46,299 nucleotides of DNA from Symploca sp. SIO2E9 (GCA_010692645.1 JAAHGS010000045.1:1-46299), one strand, 5' to 3'; shown: positions 26,019-36,930, counted from the first letter of the stretch. The notes: a model not told the origin generated them from the sequence alone. Made by a program: numbers and translations.

Positions 26019-26750
26019 GCTTGGTGGGTGACCGATAATTGAAAACTCTTTTGCTAATGACACCTTGTGTGAAACTTGAGGCAGGGAGGTAAACTGCGGT
26101 TCAGACAGTATTCATTCCAGATAACTTTAATCAACTCAACCACTTACCACAATTAGATCCCGCTCAAAGATGAACTCACTATAATCTGCTAAGTCATCTA
26201 GTCCAAGGAAATTGAGTGAAATTTCAACCAGCAACCACAATGCCATTTTAGCTAGGAACTTTTTCCACTTAATATTCATGAGCATTTACTTTGTTGAGGA
26301 TAACTAGGCACCGAGCTTAGTCTAGAGCCTAGCAGTCTGAGCTTTTTCAGTGATGGTAAATAAATATAACAATTTTTGTAACAGGTTCGCAACATTACTA
26401 AGAAAAAAGTAATGTCAGTTGCTCTCACAGTGTCAGTTGCTCTCAAAGAGGTAGTCATGGGTAGAGGACAACAGGGCAACTCTGTCCCACAGTCGTCGAG
26501 ATGACTCAGTTCAGTTGCTGGCGAGATTCGACCTTCAACTTATACCACTACTCAAGCCATAGCAAGACAAATTGCCATGTTTGTCTCTTGGCTCTAGAAC
26601 ATGCTGGCTGCGATTAGTCCCAAGCCCGAGCAGCAAAGCTACTCGCAAACGAGAAAATTATCGGTAATATCAAAAGTCTGCAAGCTAAGTCCTCTCAAGT
26701 TTTTGGCTTTTTGTTGACCTCAGTTACAAAATTAACAGTTTTTTTTCTGC
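26019..26750. other. Mostly non-coding stretch
   Basis: Apart from the small minus-strand gene at 26136-26279, I see no gene. A hairpin CTAGGC/GCCTAG lies near 26305-26333. A 14-base direct repeat, GTCAGTTGCTCTCA, occurs twice near 26412 and 26431. The rest is featureless, perhaps decayed sequence. Confidence 0.4.
26136..26279 (-). CDS. Small conserved-looking protein (47 aa)
   Basis: The frame reads MNIKWKKFLAKMALWLLVE, then ISLNFLGLDDLADYSEFIFE and RDLIVVSG. It has a basic start, a hydrophobic helix and an acidic LDDLADYSEF motif. This order recalls small membrane-associated proteins common in cyanobacteria, although I cannot name a family. It is short enough to be missed by routine gene finding. 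No strong ribosome site is visible. Confidence 0.55.
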   Translation of the reverse strand: MNIKWKKFLAKMALWLLVEISLNFLGLDDLADYSEFIFERDLIVVSG

Positions 26751-26780
26751 TTGACATGATAGTGAAGCGCAAGATAAGAT
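26751..26780 (+). promoter_or_regulatory. Sigma-70-type promoter for the AGE-family gene
   Basis: A perfect TTGACA at 26751-26756 and TAAGAT at 26775-26780 are separated by 18 bases, about 100 bases before the ATG at 26878. A 25-codon hydrophobic frame overlaps this promoter and is probably not a gene. Confidence 0.5.
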
Positions 26781-26877
26781 TCTTCGCGTTTGCTACTTTG
26801 CTGATATTTCTGCTCTCATTTGTAGGAAATTAGCAAAAGTATCCACACAACTCAGGTTTAGTATCAGTAGAAAACTT

Positions 26878-28455
26878 ATGTGCAGCCAAGCTTTTGTCAA
26901 AAAAGCTCTAAGCCTATGCATTTGTGTGCTCTTCTTCCTAATATCTTTGGGAGCACCAGTAGCCCAGGCATTTATCAGAATCGAATCATACCCGGTTAAC
27001 GACCCAAAGTTAATCACAGCTCTTGTCGAGACTGGAGACAGGTGGATACAGCATCTCAACGAAGATCTTCTACCTTTTTGGACAATGCCTGATGCTCTTG
27101 GTGAGGATGGAAATTTTCCCACCTATAGGTGCAATGATGGTTTTTTAATCGATCCTATGGATCCTTGCCCAGAGCTACAAAATGCGGATCCAAGTATTGT
27201 TCAACTTGACAGAGACTATGTCAGATCTAACTCCAGGCAAATATTTGCCTATGGTATAGCCTACAATCTGACCGGAGATAGTAATTACCTGCAATACGCC
27301 AAAGATGGTGTAGATTACTTGATAGCTAATGCTCTAGTTGATCAGGGCAGAGGTGGAGCCTATACCTACTTTGATCAGGATGGTAATGGTCTACCCATAC
27401 AAGAACAGCGCATTAGTCAAGATCTGACCTATGCTCTTTCTGGGTTAGCATTTTTTTACTATCTGACTAGAGATCCCGATGTCCTACAGTATCTAGTGAA
27501 TGTCAAAAATTATATTTTTGACTACTATTATGACGAACAATGGGGTCTCATGGCCTGGTCAAAAACCAGTTACACTGATGGCACCATGCAGGAAGTTGAT
27601 GAGAACCAAAGAGAATTAGTTTCTCAACTGGATCAAATCTATGCCTACATGATGCTATTGACACCTATCTTGCCCACAGATTTTAACAACGGAGTAAATC
27701 TCAAGCAAGAGTGGGAAGATGATTTAGTCCATTTGGCAACGATCATGAGTGAACAATTCTACACTCCTGATAAAAATCTCTTCTGGGGAGCAATTACCGA
27801 TTCTAGCGACAAGGACTTAGAGACACCCCATACAGATTTCGGTCACTCTATCAAAACTTTGTGGCTGATTTATGAAATTGGTAAACTAACTGGACACTAC
27901 GACTTAGTTTTGTTTGCTCAAGAAGCAGCCCCCAAAATCCTAGAAGCAGCCTATCTAGACGATCATACTTGGGGAAGCAAACCCATGCTAGATGGAACAG
28001 TAAACAAAGATAAAGAGTGGTGGATCTTGGCAGAACTAGATCAAGTTGCTGCTACTTTCGCCCTCAGAGATCCTTCTTACGCTAAGTATTTGCCAACAAC
28101 CTATGATTTCTGGCTTGAAGCCATGGTAGATCATGACAACTATGGAATGTGGCATTTGCTCAAGTATAATCCCGATACTTATGGCTATGAAGTTGATCTC
28201 AACACTCCCAAGCAACATTCCTGGAAAAATGCATTCCATTCCTTTGAACATGCAATGATTGGTTATTTAACTGGTCAAGAACTTCATGATCTCGACAGCC
28301 AACTATATTTTGCTTTCAAAGATGGGATAACTGAGCCTGCTCACACTCAAATCCGCCCTTACACCTATGCCGCTAAAGTCAAAGAAATTGAAGATCACGG
28401 TGTCTCAATTGATGGTTACGGAAAACAACTAGTAACCTTTCAAGATATCCGATAA
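26878..28455 (+). CDS. Secreted AGE-superfamily protein (N-acylglucosamine 2-epimerase-like)
   Basis: The 525-residue protein begins with a signal peptide (KKALSLCICVLFFLISLG, then APVAQA) with likely cleavage after about residue 31. The mature part has the alpha6/alpha6-barrel motifs of sugar 2-epimerases: VRSNSRQIFAYGIAY, HTDFGHSIKTLWLIYE, KEWWILAEL and WKNAFHSFEHAM. The histidines in FGHS and FHSFEH align with the catalytic pair of cellobiose/N-acylglucosamine epimerases. Most family members are cytoplasmic, so export is notable. It may act on extracellular glycans. It is convergent with the adenosine deaminase-like gene. Confidence 0.8.
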   Translation: MCSQAFVKKALSLCICVLFFLISLGAPVAQAFIRIESYPVNDPKLITALVETGDRWIQHLNEDLLPFWTMPDALGEDGNFPTYRCNDGFLIDPMDPCPELQNADPSIVQLDRDYVRSNSRQIFAYGIAYNLTGDSNYLQYAKDGVDYLIANALVDQGRGGAYTYFDQDGNGLPIQEQRISQDLTYALSGLAFFYYLTRDPDVLQYLVNVKNYIFDYYYDEQWGLMAWSKTSYTDGTMQEVDENQRELVSQLDQIYAYMMLLTPILPTDFNNGVNLKQEWEDDLVHLATIMSEQFYTPDKNLFWGAITDSSDKDLETPHTDFGHSIKTLWLIYEIGKLTGHYDLVLFAQEAAPKILEAAYLDDHTWGSKPMLDGTVNKDKEWWILAELDQVAATFALRDPSYAKYLPTTYDFWLEAMVDHDNYGMWHLLKYNPDTYGYEVDLNTPKQHSWKNAFHSFEHAMIGYLTGQELHDLDSQLYFAFKDGITEPAHTQIRPYTYAAKVKEIEDHGVSIDGYGKQLVTFQDIR

Positions 28456-28489
28456 GAAAGAAGCCATCCCCCTCTCTCCCCCGGTTTCC

Positions 28490-29536
28490 CTAATGACTGC
28501 TCACTGCCAAGGCTTCTGGTGAATCATTTTGCAGCAATCCTGTCAACAACGATTCAGGACGTTGCCCATAAGGCCAAGCAAAAGCATGACGAAAGGCTGC
28601 TTCCTGACAAGCTTGTAGCTGCCGAAAATCAATCACATCTTGAGTGAGCAGATTCTCGTACTCAAAAGGCAGGCGCACATTATGTAACCCTGCATTATCG
28701 GTACAGATGGCAATATCGACACCTGCTTCAAAACAGCGGTCAAAAACCACCTTGAGCTGATGTAGATTATCCAGAGTGCCAGTTTTAAGATAGGTAGTAG
28801 GACAGACTTCCAAGCATTGGTTAAGTTGAGCCACCTCCTTTAACAACTCTGGATACCTCAAAGGAATTTGAATCCCGTGCCCAATTCGCATCAGATAAGG
28901 CAACAGTTGGGGGTAACAGCCATCGGTAGTTTCATAGAGGTGCCCAGTAGTTTTAATATCGAGCGATCGCGCATACTTGTATAATTTGACAAATTCATCT
29001 AAGCGCTGTGCAACATGGGTATCTCCCCCTGCCAAATCCACTGCGCAGATATACTCTCGATGTTGGGCTGCTAGATCCACAATCGCCTTATTCACCTCAT
29101 AGGGCAAGCGCGTGTGCATGCAGAGAATTTGGCTAGAAACAATCTGATACTCACTTACTTGCGTAGCCTTGCCGACAATCTCGACAATTTGCCTCATCTG
29201 CTCAATTCGCTCAGACTGGCTTAACTCCTCAGATGTCCGCAGATAAGGAGTGTAACGCAGTTCCAAATAAGCCAAATTCTCAAAAATGTAAGCACCGCGA
29301 ATCAATCGGTAAATAAAGTACGGCAAAGTTTGGGCTGTTTGGACGCTTTCCACCAAAGTGTGCAGTTCTAGATATTCATTGAGACTATTGCGCTCGCGGG
29401 TATAAAACTCCTCAAATTCTGGATATTCAGGAAATCTTTGCGCCAAATCAGTGTTTTGGCGTTGGAAATAGCGCCAAAGAATACGAGGCACAACCGAACC
29501 GCCCAGATGGCGGTGTAACTCAGCATATAAAGCCAT
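28490..29536 (-). CDS. Adenosine deaminase family protein
   Basis: The 348-residue protein has the zinc-deaminase residues: ELHRHLGG (HxH), the TTGHLYE segment with metal-binding His and catalytic Glu three residues later, RIGHGI, and CTDNAG with the conserved Asp. In the last motif the usual second Asp is Asn. It probably deaminates adenosine or a related nucleoside in purine salvage. Length is normal for the family. It is divergent from purA, which makes AMP from IMP, so two opposing purine steps share a control region. Confidence 0.85.
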   Translation of the reverse strand: MALYAELHRHLGGSVVPRILWRYFQRQNTDLAQRFPEYPEFEEFYTRERNSLNEYLELHTLVESVQTAQTLPYFIYRLIRGAYIFENLAYLELRYTPYLRTSEELSQSERIEQMRQIVEIVGKATQVSEYQIVSSQILCMHTRLPYEVNKAIVDLAAQHREYICAVDLAGGDTHVAQRLDEFVKLYKYARSLDIKTTGHLYETTDGCYPQLLPYLMRIGHGIQIPLRYPELLKEVAQLNQCLEVCPTTYLKTGTLDNLHQLKVVFDRCFEAGVDIAICTDNAGLHNVRLPFEYENLLTQDVIDFRQLQACQEAAFRHAFAWPYGQRPESLLTGLLQNDSPEALAVSSH

Positions 29537-29605
29537 CCCATCTCCTTAACTCAGGGCAGACATCTTCTCAACTGTCCTTGCAGTAACTTCCTGTTAAAGG
29601 TTAAG

Positions 29606-31007
<1,402 letters not shown>

Positions 31008-31094
31008 ATCTGATCAAAATATTGACACAATTCAAATGGACTAATTAAGATGTCATCTAGGGTATATCAGATTGGCTTTAGAAGCGTGACATCT

Positions 31095-31124
31095 CCTACA
31101 CTGAATCGAAGATTACAGTGTAGG
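31095..31124. repeat. IS-type hairpin downstream of purA
   Basis: CCTACACTG (31095-31103) and CAGTGTAGG (31116-31124) form a perfect 9-bp stem with a 12-base loop containing AATCGAAGATT. It lies 87 bases after purA. It shares the loop core with the hairpin at 8572-8599, and may also act as the purA terminator. Confidence 0.55.
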
Positions 31125-31621
31125 CTTCTGGCTCCGCAAGGATTCGGTGAACTTCCTTCTAGGTACTGTTAGTGTTAGATGTAATCACTACTGGATTCCC
31201 TCTACGGCGTTTTATAGTGGGGAACATGCCCAGCCCCACTTGAATAGTATTAGTACTACTCGCCTACGTTCGGAGAAGATTTTACTTACAGGAGGTAATT
31301 TCCCTGTAAAACCCCATATCTTCAGTTGTCTAGGTGCTACGTGTAGCCAGCATTTTAGGCTTTGCTACTTGAAAACAAGTATACCAGAGGACGATTGATG
31401 TGGCTGCGCCACTCACACAGGCAATTCATCCCACGCTGACCCTCCGGGTACAGACGTGGGGCTTCTTGCAGGACAAGCTAAAAGCGAGGGTCTTCTTGCC
31501 GGAACTAGATAAACCTTCAAAGAGCAGATGGAAGAAAGCCATCAGTGAGGAGGATGTCACCAGAACAAAATTGGCAGTATATCAATTACAGTATGCCAAC
31601 TAAAGGATGATTGGTTGCTCT
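31125..31621. other. Structured IS-derived non-coding region (possible omega-RNA-like relic)
   Basis: No credible protein is encoded, although short frames exist. Several hairpins are visible, such as TTACAGG-AGGTAATT-TCCTGTAA-like near 31289-31310 and CTTG-AAAA-CAAG near 31370. The segment 31432-31482 aligns without gaps to 11288-11338 with 43 of 51 positions identical. Together with the hairpin at 31095 this looks like the end or leader RNA of an IscB/TnpB-type element whose protein gene is lost; the RNA interpretation is inference. The sigma gene of the first CHAT cassette starts immediately after. Confidence 0.45.
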
Positions 31622-32272
31622 ATGAATCAACAGGAGGAACAGCTGCGCCAACTAGTTAAACAAGCATGTAGTCATCGACCTGGCAGTGGTGAGCGCCAGA
31701 AGAACTTGACTAAGATTATTCGGCTAGTTACTGGCAAGCTGTGGAAAGAAAACACCCCTTACTATCAAGACGCCTTGCAGCAGACTTGGATCTACTTTTG
31801 CCAGAATCTCTGTGAAGGTAAAACAGGTAAAGCCTACGACTACACAAGAGGCAGTATCACTACCTGGCTTAATTTTTACCTGAAGCGGCGACTCCAAGAT
31901 TTCTACATAGAAGAGCAAAAAAGGCAAGCTAAACAAGCTACTCAACAAGTTTACATTTATGGTTCGAGTCAAACCAGTCAAAACCTTGACCCTGTAGAAA
32001 ATCTTGCAGCCCAGCCAGATGTACCTCCCCTGCTGGAAGAAGTAAAAGCTTGGATCAAAACTGATCCAGATGGTGAACTGCGCCAAACCCACATTACTAA
32101 TCGTCGGGATGTAACTTGCCAAGTTCTATTAGAGCGGCGCTTACCCCCAGAAGCTAGCTGGAAAAAACTTGCTGAAGAATTTCAACTACCAATCTCAACT
32201 TTGAGCAGTTTTTATCAACGCCAGTGTTTACCTCGCTTGCGTAAATTTGGTGAATTAGAGGGATATCTATAG
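31622..32272 (+). CDS. Sigma-70-like RNA polymerase sigma factor (cassette A)
   Basis: The 216-residue protein has a region-2-like helix pattern (YYQDALQQTWIYFCQNL and RGSITTWLNFYLKRRLQDF) and a C-terminal region-4-like helix-turn-helix (WKKLAEEFQLPISTLSSFYQ). This is the layout of small ECF-type sigma factors, although divergent. The ATG at 31622 is preferred over one five codons upstream because MNQQEEQLRQLV fits the remembered family start. It leads the first cassette, followed by DUF1822 and CHAT-CHASE2 genes on the same strand. The partners suggest it is the output of that signalling system. Confidence 0.75.
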   Translation: MNQQEEQLRQLVKQACSHRPGSGERQKNLTKIIRLVTGKLWKENTPYYQDALQQTWIYFCQNLCEGKTGKAYDYTRGSITTWLNFYLKRRLQDFYIEEQKRQAKQATQQVYIYGSSQTSQNLDPVENLAAQPDVPPLLEEVKAWIKTDPDGELRQTHITNRRDVTCQVLLERRLPPEASWKKLAEEFQLPISTLSSFYQRQCLPRLRKFGELEGYL

Positions 32273-32383
32273 TGAGGGTTCCAAATTTAGTAAGTCCCAA
32301 TACTTTCAGCTTAGCTTTTGCCCCAGGCAATCGCCTTAAATGTTAAGAAAGTTATTGACCAAGCAGTTCATTGAGTCAGTATA

Positions 32384-33376
32384 ATGAGTCACAATATCAA
32401 TGATACCCAAGGCCGCATCCTGCCACTGCCAATTACTCAGATGGCAATCAATACAGCCAAGAAGTTTGCTAGTGGGCAGCCTACGCCTAAAAAGACTGAG
32501 CAAGTTCACTTGAATACCCTCGCTGTTTGCGCAGTAAATGACTACTTGCAGATGCTCGGCATTCCTACAAATCTATCAGTAAGCGACATTTGCAACCCAG
32601 TTGTGCGCATGTGCGCTGATGTGGCTGACTTGGAAATTAATGGAATAGGTCGCTTGGAATGCCGTCCAGTCACAAATCACCAACAAATTTGTTATTTTCC
32701 ACCAGAAGTACACTCAGACAGAATTGGCTATATAGCAGTTGAGATTGATGAGACTTCTGGCGAGGCTACTTTGTTGGGATTTACCCAAACATTAACCTTA
32801 GATGAGTTCCCAATTAAACAGTTAAAACCAATTGAAGATTTCATTGATCACTATCACCAACTGTTGCAATTAGCTACTGCCACTGTCCCCGATTTGGTTG
32901 ACTCGACAAGGGTGAACTTGAGTCAATGGTTTCAGGAGGTTTTTGAGACTAGTTGGCAAGCAGTTGAAACCCTGCTAAATCCAGACCAAACTGCCCTAGC
33001 TTTTAGCTTTAGAAGCCCTGAGAGGGGAGCTGTAATCGAACCACAACTGTTTACAGCTGATGTCAGACGCGCTAGGCTGATTGACTTGGGGATGCAACTG
33101 GCTGGCAACCCTTTGGCTCTGATTGTAGAACTAAACTCAGCAACAAACCAGAAAACAGATATTACAATACAGGTACATCCTACTGGCAATCAAATTTATT
33201 TACCCCCACTAGTCCAACTTACTGTTCTCGACGAATCTGACTCTATCTTCCTGGAAGCACAATCAAGAAGTGCAGACAATTACATTCAACTGCAGTTTAG
33301 CGGTTTACCCGGAGAACTATTTAGCGTTAGGGTAACCCTTGGTGATGCGAACATTGTAGAATATTTCGCGATTTAG
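32384..33376 (+). CDS. DUF1822 family protein (cassette A)
   Basis: The 330-residue soluble protein matches DUF1822, with blocks such as NTLAVCAVNDYLQMLGI, RLECRPV and PPEVHSDRIGYIAVEID. DUF1822 is known mainly from cyanobacteria and has no assigned biochemical function. It lies 111 bases after the sigma-like gene and 177 bases before the CHAT-CHASE2 gene. A gene of the same family occupies the same place in cassette B. By position it could bind the sigma factor or be a protease substrate; this is inference. Confidence 0.8.
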   Translation: MSHNINDTQGRILPLPITQMAINTAKKFASGQPTPKKTEQVHLNTLAVCAVNDYLQMLGIPTNLSVSDICNPVVRMCADVADLEINGIGRLECRPVTNHQQICYFPPEVHSDRIGYIAVEIDETSGEATLLGFTQTLTLDEFPIKQLKPIEDFIDHYHQLLQLATATVPDLVDSTRVNLSQWFQEVFETSWQAVETLLNPDQTALAFSFRSPERGAVIEPQLFTADVRRARLIDLGMQLAGNPLALIVELNSATNQKTDITIQVHPTGNQIYLPPLVQLTVLDESDSIFLEAQSRSADNYIQLQFSGLPGELFSVRVTLGDANIVEYFAI

Positions 33377-33553
33377 ACAGCCTCAACAGATAGTAAATAT
33401 TTTTTTCTATATCTTTGGAGATTGTAGGAGGGTCGATTGCAACTGGGAATTATATTGCCCAAAATTGGACAGAGGACTGCCAGCACAGGAGCGCGTAGGG
33501 AATTATCTCTTTGAGCAATTGCTATGCCGTTAACTTGATCTGGAGAAGTTGTT

Positions 33554-35941
33554 GTGGGTAAGTTAGTTGTCCTAAAAATAGTTGATGGTACTCCTGATCA
33601 AGGTTTTACTATCACTTTGCAGATTGGAGAGGAAGGACGTAACCCATCATCCCAAATTACAGGCAGGTTACCTGCTGCCCCAGAAATTTCTCAGTACTAC
33701 AGCGGTTGGTCTAATGCTTACCGTAGCTTGGGAGCGCCCTACAGATTGGAAGCCAAACCAGCGCTGGTTACTAACGTTTCCAAAGTTGAGATTTGCTGCC
33801 AAGCAGCCCAAGCTTTAAAAGAGCGTCTCAACACTTGGCTCAAATCTGAATCTTTTCGTCCCATCAGAGAGAAATTATTAGAACAATTAATACCTACAGA
33901 TGAAATACGTCTGATTATTCAAACGGAAAACATTTGGTTGCGGCGGTTACCCTGGCATCTATGGGATATTTGCGATCGCTACCCTAAGGCTGAAATTTCC
34001 CTAAGTGTACCTGCCTATGAAAATGTAGAGCAAGTGTCAAAGCCTCAATCCCAAGTTAGAATTTTAGCGATTCTGGGTAATAGTAATGGTATTAATACCG
34101 AAGCAGACCGATTATTACTAGAACAGTTACCTGATGCTCAAGTCAGCTTTCTTGTCGAACCCCAACGTCAGGAACTAACTCAAGAACTTTGGCGGCAAGG
34201 CTGGGACATTATCTTTTTTGCTGGGCATAGTTCCAGTGGCGACAATGATCAAACAGGTCTAATTTATATCAATCAAAAAGATAGTTTAACAGTTGAGCAG
34301 TTAAAGTATGCCTTGAGAAAAGCAGTTACACAGGGCTTAAAGATTGCGATTTTCAATTCTTGTGATGGCTTAGGATTAGCGAGAAATTTAGCAGATTTGC
34401 ACATTCCACAAGTCATTGTGATGCGTGAGCCTGTACCAGATTTGGTTGCCCAGGAATTTTTGAAGTCTTTTTTAGAAAGCTTTGCTCTTGGTGAATCCTT
34501 CTATCTGGCAGTGCGGGAAGCCAGAGAAAGATTGCAAGGTTTAGAAGATAAGTTTCCTTGTGCTACCTGGCTACCGATAATCTTTCAGAATCCTGCCGCA
34601 ATACCCCCGACTTGGCAAGGATTGTTGGAAAGCTCGATTAACCAAGCATCTGCAAACTCTAACCCTAATTTACCCACAGCAGTTGCTACATCCTCATTGT
34701 TAGAGGATAAGGTCAAACTAAAGCCGCGAATCCTCAATGGTAGAATCAATTTTACTAAAGTATTATTGTTCAGTTTAGCCACTACATCTTTGCTGATGCT
34801 GGGACGGCAATTTGGTTTACTCCAAGGTTTAGAGTTGCAAGCTTTTGACCATCTAATGCGCTCAAGACCAGCTGAAATGCCAGATTCTCGCCTGTTAGTA
34901 GTGGAAGTCACTGAAGCCGACATTCAAGCCCAGAGTAAAGAACAAGGGCGTGGCTCGCTCTCAGACCACTCTCTAGCTAGACTTTTAGAGATTCTGGAGT
35001 CTCATCAACCACGAGCCATTGGCTTGGATATCTATCGTGATTTTCCTGTGAGCAAAGGCTATCCCGATTTGGCAAAGCGAATGAAATATAGCGCCCGCTT
35101 TGTGGCTGTGTGTAAAGTTAGTGACCCTAAAATGTCCAATCCTGGAGTTTTACCACCTCCGGAAGTTCCTAAAAACAAGCAAGGTTTTGCTGATGTTGTT
35201 ATTGATTCTGATGGGGTTCTCCGCCGTCATCTTTTTGCCTTAACTCCTCCTCCTACATCTGGCTGCAACCCTTCCTACGCCCTCAGTAGCAAGTTAGCAT
35301 TTCGTTATTTGGAGGCAGAGGGGATTTTGCCCGAATTTACAACAGAAAAGAACTTGAAGCTTGGCAATATAGTCTTTAAACCCTTAAATCCTCGTACTGG
35401 TGGCTACCATAACCTAGATGCTTGGGGACACCAAGTGCTGCTCAATTATCGTTATCATCAATCTCCAGAAGATTTTGTTCCGAGAGTAACTCTTACCCAA
35501 GCGCTGAGGGGTAAACTCAATCGAGAGGCAGTCAAGGACAAAATTGTTCTCATCGGCGCGACTGCACCTAGTGCTAATGATTATTTTCTAACACCCTATA
35601 GCACAGATAAGGACTCTTACCTTAAAATGCCGGGAGTGGTCGTGCAAGCACAAATGGTCTCTCAAATGATCAGTGCTGTCTTGGATCAACGACCACTTTT
35701 ATGGGTTTTGCCCGAGTGGGGAGAAGTCTTGTGGATCTGGAGTTGGTCGCTGGCAGGAGGTATAATTTTTTGGCGCTTTCAATCGTGGCAACGCTGGGGG
35801 CTAGTTGCGATCGCGCTAGGGAGTTTATATGGTCTTAGTTTGGCTATTTTTATACAAGCTGGTTGGGTTCCCTTAGTGCCGTCAGCATTGGTGTTACTCT
35901 TTGCAGGTGGTGCTGTTGTCGCTTATCGTACTCTTCGCTAA
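33554..35941 (+). CDS. CHAT protease-CHASE2 sensor membrane protein (cassette A)
   Basis: The 795-residue protein starts at a GTG with CTGGAGAAG upstream. Residues 1-370 form a CHAT domain (caspase/separase fold) with the catalytic dyad visible as H225 in IIFFAGHSSSG and C270 in IAIFNSCDG. A hydrophobic segment near 398-416 follows, then a CHASE2 domain from about 420 to 700 (RLLVVEVTEADIQAQ, PRAIGLDIYRDFPV, DKIVLIGATAPSANDYFLTPY). Three membrane spans near 720-790 end the chain. The expected topology is a cytoplasmic protease and an extracytoplasmic sensor. It probably cleaves a specific target when the sensor is triggered; neither ligand nor target is known. Confidence 0.9.
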   Translation: MGKLVVLKIVDGTPDQGFTITLQIGEEGRNPSSQITGRLPAAPEISQYYSGWSNAYRSLGAPYRLEAKPALVTNVSKVEICCQAAQALKERLNTWLKSESFRPIREKLLEQLIPTDEIRLIIQTENIWLRRLPWHLWDICDRYPKAEISLSVPAYENVEQVSKPQSQVRILAILGNSNGINTEADRLLLEQLPDAQVSFLVEPQRQELTQELWRQGWDIIFFAGHSSSGDNDQTGLIYINQKDSLTVEQLKYALRKAVTQGLKIAIFNSCDGLGLARNLADLHIPQVIVMREPVPDLVAQEFLKSFLESFALGESFYLAVREARERLQGLEDKFPCATWLPIIFQNPAAIPPTWQGLLESSINQASANSNPNLPTAVATSSLLEDKVKLKPRILNGRINFTKVLLFSLATTSLLMLGRQFGLLQGLELQAFDHLMRSRPAEMPDSRLLVVEVTEADIQAQSKEQGRGSLSDHSLARLLEILESHQPRAIGLDIYRDFPVSKGYPDLAKRMKYSARFVAVCKVSDPKMSNPGVLPPPEVPKNKQGFADVVIDSDGVLRRHLFALTPPPTSGCNPSYALSSKLAFRYLEAEGILPEFTTEKNLKLGNIVFKPLNPRTGGYHNLDAWGHQVLLNYRYHQSPEDFVPRVTLTQALRGKLNREAVKDKIVLIGATAPSANDYFLTPYSTDKDSYLKMPGVVVQAQMVSQMISAVLDQRPLLWVLPEWGEVLWIWSWSLAGGIIFWRFQSWQRWGLVAIALGSLYGLSLAIFIQAGWVPLVPSALVLLFAGGAVVAYRTLR

Positions 35942-36120
35942 TAGACTCTTGCAAAAGTCGAATTGACCAAGGCTTTTACCTTGGAAGGCTCCAGGGCAGC
36001 ACTTCGATGTGCTATTTCTACCTACAATTTTGCCTTGCTTAAGATAGCTGGGAATTATGTTACGCTGACCGGTGGCGCTGGAGTGTAAATTAGCAGTTAA
36101 ACTATTCAATACTTAAATTC

Positions 36121-36465
36121 GTGACCATATTTGAATTCTCACGCGCTAACTGCATTGCCATCTGTGCCTTTTTGGTTCCTGCAAACTTGCTTCTTACTTC
36201 GCTAACACTGGTATTGATGGGGCTAGCTCGTTCTAGTCAACTTCAGGGGCGAGTAGCTGCTGTAGTTGCTTTGCTCCCGGCTGTACTGATCATGCTTCAC
36301 GTCTATACGTGGTTTGCAATTGGGGTGGTAAAGACTCCTACTTTCGTCCTCTTGTTTCTCTCACTTACCTGCATCAGCATTAATACTTGGGCGATTGCTC
36401 ATACTCCCAGCCTGGTTTACTTGATTAGAAGCTTGTTTGGTGCCTTGAAGAAAGTGAGAGTATAG
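36121..36465 (+). CDS. Small membrane protein, three spans, unknown function
   Basis: A GTG start gives 114 residues with hydrophobic segments near 8-33, 44-68 and 75-95, and conserved-looking residues HVYTWFAIGVVKTPTF between the second and third. I recall similar proteins in other cyanobacteria but no function. It lies 179 bases after the CHAT-CHASE2 gene on the same strand and before a terminator-like hairpin, so it may close cassette A. Confidence 0.6.
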   Translation: MTIFEFSRANCIAICAFLVPANLLLTSLTLVLMGLARSSQLQGRVAAVVALLPAVLIMLHVYTWFAIGVVKTPTFVLLFLSLTCISINTWAIAHTPSLVYLIRSLFGALKKVRV

Positions 36466-36466
36466 T

Positions 36467-36512
36467 AAAGGGCGAGCTTGTGATTGAGCATAGCTCAGCA
36501 AGAGCGCCCTTT
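36467..36512 (+). terminator. Terminator-like hairpin closing cassette A
   Basis: AAAGGGCG at 36467-36474 pairs with CGCCCTTT at 36505-36512, with further partial pairing (AGCTTG with CAAGA) inside. It begins 2 bases after the stop codon of the 114-residue gene. The T run is short, so its strength is uncertain. Confidence 0.5.
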
Positions 36513-36647
36513 AGAATTTGAGAACTTCAGGATTGAGAGTTCATATCACAGCGTAATTTAGGCTGCAATCTCAAGTGCATCATTATTGATTTGTCTGTGA
36601 ACAACGTGAGTTCGACGAAGTAAAAAGAGTTGAAATCAAAGATAATT

Positions 36648-36683
36648 GGGCTATAGCGATGCGCTTGCGTATCGCTATAGCCC
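36648..36683. repeat. Perfect 13-bp stem palindrome
   Basis: GGGCTATAGCGAT (36648-36660) is the exact reverse complement of ATCGCTATAGCCC (36671-36683), with a 10-base loop. It is a strong cruciform or RNA hairpin between the two cassettes and resembles dispersed palindromic repeats of cyanobacteria. Confidence 0.75.
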
Positions 36684-36813
36684 CCTCCTTCCAAACTAAA
36701 CGGTCTAGTTTGATTGAGAAGAACAAAAATTGGCTCGTATTATCAAGACGACCAGGCAGATAATATTCCTAAGCTGATCTATTTTTATTAGGAATTATCT
36801 TAGATTATTGGTC

Positions 36814-36930
36814 ATGAATATAAATTATTCTATAGATATTACCAAAGTTTTCTGCGACTTAGATGATTTTTATCAAGCTTTTCAGCATTGTTGTGATAAT
36901 AGAAGACAAATTCATCTCAGCCAGCACTAG
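36814..36930 (+). pseudogene. Transposase N-terminal fragment (IS982/IS4-like)
   Basis: The 38-residue frame MNINYSIDITKVFCDLDDFYQAF resembles the first residues of cyanobacterial DDE transposases, which begin with a short helix ending in FC-DDF. After that it degrades and stops. It is preceded by an imperfect hairpin that may be an element end. The family assignment is tentative. Confidence 0.4.

Noticed and set aside
26756-26833. A 25-codon hydrophobic peptide
   Set aside because: It overlaps a good TTGACA-18-TAAGAT promoter for the AGE-family gene; the promoter explains the sequence better.
31147-31603. Two short frames (83 and 67 codons) upstream of the sigma gene
   Set aside because: They cross hairpins and the repeat shared with 11288-11338; the conservation is at the DNA or RNA level.
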